64,000 nucleotides of DNA from an uncultured Latescibacterota bacterium. Its GTDB lineage: Bacteria; Latescibacterota; UBA2968. The stretch's first letter is position 1. Each line of letters begins with the position of its first letter. The position numbers were made by a program, and so were the translations under genes. The stretch lies in NCBI GenBank assembly GCA_951812755.1, contig OX638329.1, positions 543,339 through 607,338 on the forward strand. The letters run 5' to 3'. Shown in pieces: positions 60,690 to 64,000 of the stretch. The notes under the pieces are model-generated. The model did no database searches and was not told the origin of the DNA. It saw only the letters and a list, made by a program, of their open reading frames with translations.

Positions 60690-61898
60690 ATGAAAATCAA
60701 ATCCGTCGAAGTCGTTCGCATTGAACGGCCAGATGCAAGCCAGGTCTCAACGGGTTCCGGTACGACGCTCGCTGCTTCCGCAGGTGCAGCGCCGAGGACA
60801 AAGGGGTATAGAAAGGCGTGGCCCACGCAGATAGAGGTGGCAAATCCAATGTCTAAGTTCCCGCGGTTTAAGGCGCGGCGGCAGCTTTACGGTGCCAGAC
60901 AATGGCCCAGGTTCTCAGTTAAGGTGACTGCTGAAGATGGGACATGGGGCCTCGGCACGTCGGCGGGACGCCCGGTTGCTATGGTGGTGGAAGATGCGTT
61001 CGCGCATATATTGGAAGGGGAGAGTTGTCTGGCGATTGAAAAGCTGTGGGATATGATGTTTCGCGTGTCCAAATCTTTTGGGACTGTGGGGATTGCCTCG
61101 TTGGCGATTAGTGCCGTGGATCTGGCGCTGTGGGATCTGGCCGGCAAATTGCAGGGCAAGCCCGTTTATGAGCTTCTGGGCGGTCCGGCGCGCGATCGTT
61201 TGTTTGTGTATGCGACGGGTGACGATGTGGATTGGTATAAGGAATTGGGATTTCGGGCGTTTAAGTTGCCCTGTCAATACGGTCCGGTTGATGGCTTGTG
61301 GGGATTGGGAGAAAATGAGAGGCGAATAGCCGAGGTCCGCGAGTTGATCGGCGATGATTGCGATCTCATGCTCGATTGTTATATGGCTCTTGACGTGGAA
61401 TATACCACGCGTTTGGCCAATCGACTGCGTCCTTATAATTTGCGCTGGATGGAAGAGTGTTTGATCCCCGAAGATGTGGGGGGACATATTGAACTCAAGA
61501 AACGCCTGCCGTGGTTGACACTTGCCAGTGGCGAGCATTTTTACACGCCGTATCCCTACCAGTTGATGATCGAAAATCGGTGTCTCGATATTCTCCAACC
61601 CGATATTCAGTGGGTGGGCGGTTTGACTGCTTGTGTCAAAATTTGTAATATGGCTGCTGCGGCTGGTCTGGAGGTTTGTCTGCACGGCGGCGGACGCGAT
61701 GCGTACGGTCAGCATTTGAGCTGGGCAATGCCCAATACGCCCTGGTGCGAGTATTTTATCGGTTCTGATCCGGGCGTGCCGCTTGAAGAAGTGGCGCAAC
61801 CCGGCGCGCGCGTGCCGCGCAATAGCTATCTGGAGTTTGCGCCGAGTGGTCCGGGTTTTGATCTGGGGATTGAAGAGGATTGGTTGGTGCCGTTTTAA
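60690..61898 (+). CDS. Enolase-superfamily dehydratase (L-rhamnonate dehydratase-like)
   Basis: 402 aa from MKIKSVEVVRIERPD, preceded by AAAAAGGAAAGCAC. Mandelate racemase-type barrel: PRFSVKVTAEDGTWGLGTSA in the capping domain, SLAISAVDLALWDLAGK, then metal ligands in LMLDCYMALD, WMEECLIPEDVGGH and LASGEHFYTPY, and the catalytic His in CLHGGGRDAYGQHLSW. The ending EYFIGSDPGVPLEE and the His pattern fit L-rhamnonate dehydratase, which makes 2-keto-3-deoxy-rhamnonate. Next gene is a DUF849-type enzyme, so a sugar-acid pathway is likely. Confidence 0.87.
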   Translation: MKIKSVEVVRIERPDASQVSTGSGTTLAASAGAAPRTKGYRKAWPTQIEVANPMSKFPRFKARRQLYGARQWPRFSVKVTAEDGTWGLGTSAGRPVAMVVEDAFAHILEGESCLAIEKLWDMMFRVSKSFGTVGIASLAISAVDLALWDLAGKLQGKPVYELLGGPARDRLFVYATGDDVDWYKELGFRAFKLPCQYGPVDGLWGLGENERRIAEVRELIGDDCDLMLDCYMALDVEYTTRLANRLRPYNLRWMEECLIPEDVGGHIELKKRLPWLTLASGEHFYTPYPYQLMIENRCLDILQPDIQWVGGLTACVKICNMAAAAGLEVCLHGGGRDAYGQHLSWAMPNTPWCEYFIGSDPGVPLEEVAQPGARVPRNSYLEFAPSGPGFDLGIEEDWLVPF

Positions 61899-61922
61899 TT
61901 TTAGAGGACAAGAGGAACAAAA

Positions 61923-62777
61923 ATGGATAAGACAATTATTTCAGTGGCGGTTGTGGGATCGGGTCCGACGAAGGATATGAATCCGGCTGTGCCTTATACG
62001 CCAAAGGAGATTGCAGACGCGGCAATCGAGTGCCATAAGGCGGGTGCGGCGATTACGCATATCCATGTGCGCGATCCCGAGACGGGTATTGTGTGTTCGC
62101 GGATCGAGCTTTTCAAAGAGGTCGTGGACCGGATTCGGCAAGCTTGCGATATTGCCATTAATCTGACGACGAGTGGGGGAAATATTAAAGGGGAGAATAT
62201 TATTGAAGAACGGCTTGAGCCGGTTACGCTGAAGCCCGAGATTTGCTCTCTGGATATCGGTTCGTTGAATTTTGGCACTCGGGTGTTTATGAATCCTCCC
62301 GATTGGGGTGTTGCCGCGGCAAAGCGCATGCGCGAGCATCGCGTTAAGCCGGAGATCGAAGTTTTTGATGCGGGTCATATCCGCCAGGCGCGGTATATGA
62401 TTGAGGAGGGGTTGTTCGAAGATCCCCCGTTTATCCAGTTGTGTATGGGTCCCGGATGGGGTATTGAAGCCACACCTGAAAACCTGATTTTTATGAAAAG
62501 TCTCTTGCCGCCCGATGTACTCTGGTCCGCTCTGGGCGTGGGAAAAGGACAGTTGCCGATGATTACAATGGCTTTTCTCATGGGGGGGCATATACGGGTG
62601 GGTTTTGAAGATAATATTTATCTGCGAAGAGGTGTTTTGCTCAAGAGCAATGCACAGATGGTCGATCACGCGGCGAGCATTGTGGAGAAGCTTCAGGGCG
62701 AGATTGCCACGCCAGATGATGCCCGGGAGATGCTGGGGCTTACGTATCCGCAGATGAACGCAGATGGACACAGATAA
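61923..62777 (+). CDS. Beta-keto acid cleavage enzyme (BKACE, DUF849)
   Basis: 284 aa. Condenses a beta-keto acid with acetyl-CoA and splits it to an acyl-CoA and acetoacetate. Zinc motif [11 protein letters not shown] near 45-55, NLTTSGGN for substrate contact, EVFDAGHI and [14 protein letters not shown], and [10 protein letters not shown] for CoA binding. The substrate side chain pocket cannot be assigned. Starts 24 bp after the dehydratase with GAGGACAAGAGGAAC. Its last seven codons (QMNADGHR) are encoded by a dispersed GCAGATGAAC repeat. Confidence 0.9.
   Translation: MDKTIISVAVVGSGPTKDMNPAVPYTPKEIADAAIECHKAGAAITHIHVRDPETGIVCSRIELFKEVVDRIRQACDIAINLTTSGGNIKGENIIEERLEPVTLKPEICSLDIGSLNFGTRVFMNPPDWGVAAAKRMREHRVKPEIEVFDAGHIRQARYMIEEGLFEDPPFIQLCMGPGWGIEATPENLIFMKSLLPPDVLWSALGVGKGQLPMITMAFLMGGHIRVGFEDNIYLRRGVLLKSNAQMVDHAASIVEKLQGEIATPDDAREMLGLTYPQMNADGHR
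62751..62776 (+). repeat. Dispersed GCAGATGAAC repeat over a stop codon
   Basis: GCAGATGAACGCAGATGGAC, ending at the stop of the 61923 gene; same core as at 55426-55450. The following ATCGCAACCATCCGTGTTAA.. stretch up to 62830 also looks repeat-derived. Confidence 0.6.
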
Positions 62778-62859
62778 AAGGTTTTTAAATGGGCAACATC
62801 GCAACCATCCGTGTTAATCGGTGTTTATCGGTGGTTGCTTGCTGTATTTTGGATTTTTT

Positions 62860-63720
62860 ATGGGAAAACAGGTTGTCGATATTCTCACAGGTACAACTGA
62901 ATATGACATTGACTGGCGCATGCTCAATATGAATGCCGAGTTGGTCGCATCCAGTTTGAGCCTCACGTTGAGGTCGGGTCTTCACATGCTGCGACCCTAC
63001 TGGAGATCCAATGTCAATAGCGGCGATGGTGTTGCGCCGATCAATCATATTTTGAAATTTGAAACTTTCGGGCATCCCTGCTCTCTTCAGACAACGCTGC
63101 GACAGGAATCTCAGGTTCGTCTGGTAACAACGCGCGATGATGACGGAAGTCTCAAACGCGGTCATCTCGTTCTGACCTGCCAGCTTTTTAAGGCGGATAA
63201 TCTGGTTGGTCGGTCGGAGTTTTGGCTGGCGCTCACGCGGCCGCTTGCACCTCCTGATGAACGCATGCCTTCCGATGTGCCGGAGGGGCTTAAATTTTTA
63301 AAGGAGCACGAACTGGGGGAAGATGATTTGCTCAGCCGAGATATCGAATCCTATCGCTGCGAGGGCAGTGGTGATATGCTGACCTATGATACACAGCCGG
63401 TTGTTTTTCACATGGATCAGTCGGATCAGTATCGGCATATCAACACGGTTAAATACATGGACCGGGCACTCGATCTCCTGTCACTTCAATATCACAAAGT
63501 GGGAGGCGATGTCGGACGTTTGCGGTTTCACGAAATTGTGATCTATTTTCGCAAGCCCTTTGTACCCGGGCAAGTCGCAGATGCAGAACTCGATTTTGTT
63601 CATTACAAGGATGGGTTTCACGGTGCGGTGCGTTTTTACCACTGCAACGGTGATGGTACGCGCAGCGAGCGGATTTCTATGGCTATGGAAACGCGGGGGC
63701 CTCTGGTGGATGACGTGTGA
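62860..63720 (+). CDS. Double hot-dog thioesterase-like protein
   Basis: 286 aa from MGKQVVDILTGTTEYDIDWR. Two alpha-beta hot-dog halves: the first around VAPINHILKFETFGHPCSLQ, the second with QSDQYRHINTVKYMDRALDL, the segment where acyl-ACP thioesterase relatives carry the catalytic Asp/Asn-His. The ending YHKDGFHGAV-like strand completes the fold. It likely hydrolyses an acyl-CoA or acyl-ACP; following BKACE, it may release the acyl product. An upstream frame from 62821 lacks a ribosome site. Confidence 0.75.
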   Translation: MGKQVVDILTGTTEYDIDWRMLNMNAELVASSLSLTLRSGLHMLRPYWRSNVNSGDGVAPINHILKFETFGHPCSLQTTLRQESQVRLVTTRDDDGSLKRGHLVLTCQLFKADNLVGRSEFWLALTRPLAPPDERMPSDVPEGLKFLKEHELGEDDLLSRDIESYRCEGSGDMLTYDTQPVVFHMDQSDQYRHINTVKYMDRALDLLSLQYHKVGGDVGRLRFHEIVIYFRKPFVPGQVADAELDFVHYKDGFHGAVRFYHCNGDGTRSERISMAMETRGPLVDDV

Positions 63721-63721
63721 A

Positions 63722-64000
63722 TTATCTGGGGAGGTCTGCGAGGTGGGCAATATCGTTGAGGGATATGAAGGTGGGTTCGCCTCCAGGGTTGAGTTGAAGG
63801 TGATGGATGGCGGCTGTGTGGCACGAGAACTGGGGTTTGTGTTCGTCTTCGGGCGTGTATCCCATGATCGCCTGTAGGCAGGCGACAATAGGTCGGACGT
63901 GTGTGATGCACGCAATTTGCTGATCGGGCGATTTGTTGACGAGTTGGCTCACGGCGTTGGCAACGCGGGTGTGCAGGTCGGCATAGGTTTCGCTGCCTGG
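63722..64000 (-). CDS. Histidine-phosphatase-family protein, partial
   Basis: The 3' 93 codons are in the window; the N-terminal RHG motif lies outside. Visible: GSETYADLHTRVANAVSQLV with the conserved Glu, and ACITHVRPIVACLQAIMG, where the second catalytic His of phosphoglycerate-mutase-type phosphatases sits (usually HGGxI; here HVRPI). The tail is AIHHLQLNPGGEPTFISLND. Substrate unknown. It converges on the thioesterase-like gene with 1 bp between stops. Confidence 0.8.
   Translation of the reverse strand, partial: PGSETYADLHTRVANAVSQLVNKSPDQQIACITHVRPIVACLQAIMGYTPEDEHKPQFSCHTAAIHHLQLNPGGEPTFISLNDIAHLADLPR

Overview
The window looks like a chromosomal segment of a free-living bacterium with mixed metabolism. 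Housekeeping genes (serA, purA, a queA-like gene) alternate with carboxylate and sugar-acid catabolism genes (UbiD-type decarboxylase, rhamnonate-dehydratase-like enzyme, beta-keto acid cleavage enzyme) and with very large secreted repeat proteins. The outer-surface style (a Por/T9SS-like C-terminal sorting domain, EF-hand dockerin-like modules, SDS22-type leucine-rich repeats, WD40 propellers, 'two-component-propeller' regulators) suggests an FCB-type lineage such as a Latescibacterota- or Poribacteria-like organism. That placement is inference; there is no rRNA or marker phylogeny here. I found no tRNA, rRNA or CRISPR array.

Layout. 0-4 kb: partial D-threonine aldolase/D-serine dehydratase-like gene, serA, purA. 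4-9.6 kb: Rpn-type nuclease, a frameshifted small gene, a GNAT acetyltransferase, a gene split by a 219-bp MITE, a TIM-barrel isomerase and a quinone oxidoreductase. 9.9-13.6 kb: UbiD-type decarboxylase and two tandem LRR proteins. 13.6-17.1 kb (minus): AhpD-like, DegT aminotransferase, isochorismatase-like hydrolase, polysaccharide deacetylase. 17.2-18.9 kb: three tandem paralogues of a small membrane protein and an aquaporin remnant. 19-22 kb: a HigB-type toxin gene broken by three different MITEs, its intact antitoxin, and an McrB-like ATPase. 22-28.6 kb: NIPSNAP, FG-GAP, QueA-like, SDR, aminoglycoside phosphotransferase-like and gamma-glutamyltransferase genes. 28.6-36.1 kb: two sigma-54 activators, a pseudo-receiver AraC regulator and two canonical sigma-54 promoters. 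33.5-51.6 kb: secreted cohesin-like/dockerin-like/LRR/WD40 proteins. 51.7-64 kb: nucleotidyltransferase, spermidine-synthase-like membrane protein with TPRs, esterase, PL6-like lyase, orphan HTH/zinc-finger genes, a sorting-domain protein and a catabolic cluster.

Two results stand out. First, genes at 36301, 38557, 43139, 48798 and the remnant at 51181 form a family of secreted proteins sharing leader peptides. One has nine tandem cohesin-like modules, another has one, and all carry a paired EF-hand dockerin-like module joined to LRR arrays or to a metalloprotease with three WD40 propellers. This could be a cohesin-dockerin surface assembly not devoted to cellulose; binding is inferred, not seen. 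Second, the toxin gene at 19060-19867 can be rebuilt exactly: removing three unrelated MITEs and one copy of each target duplication (8 bp, 3 bp, 4 bp) gives an uninterrupted reading frame of about 110 codons ending next to the antitoxin ATG. The same first MITE family also splits the gene at 6499-7236, where excision again restores the frame.

Regulation. Sigma-54 promoters at 32088-32104 and 33793-33808 sit in the same 8 kb as two sigma-54 enhancer-binding proteins. A 10-bp inverted repeat lies about 120-160 bp upstream of the first promoter, where an enhancer site would be expected. A conserved leader of about 80 nt, possibly structured RNA, precedes the activator gene pair at 34244 and the cohesin-like gene at 48798.
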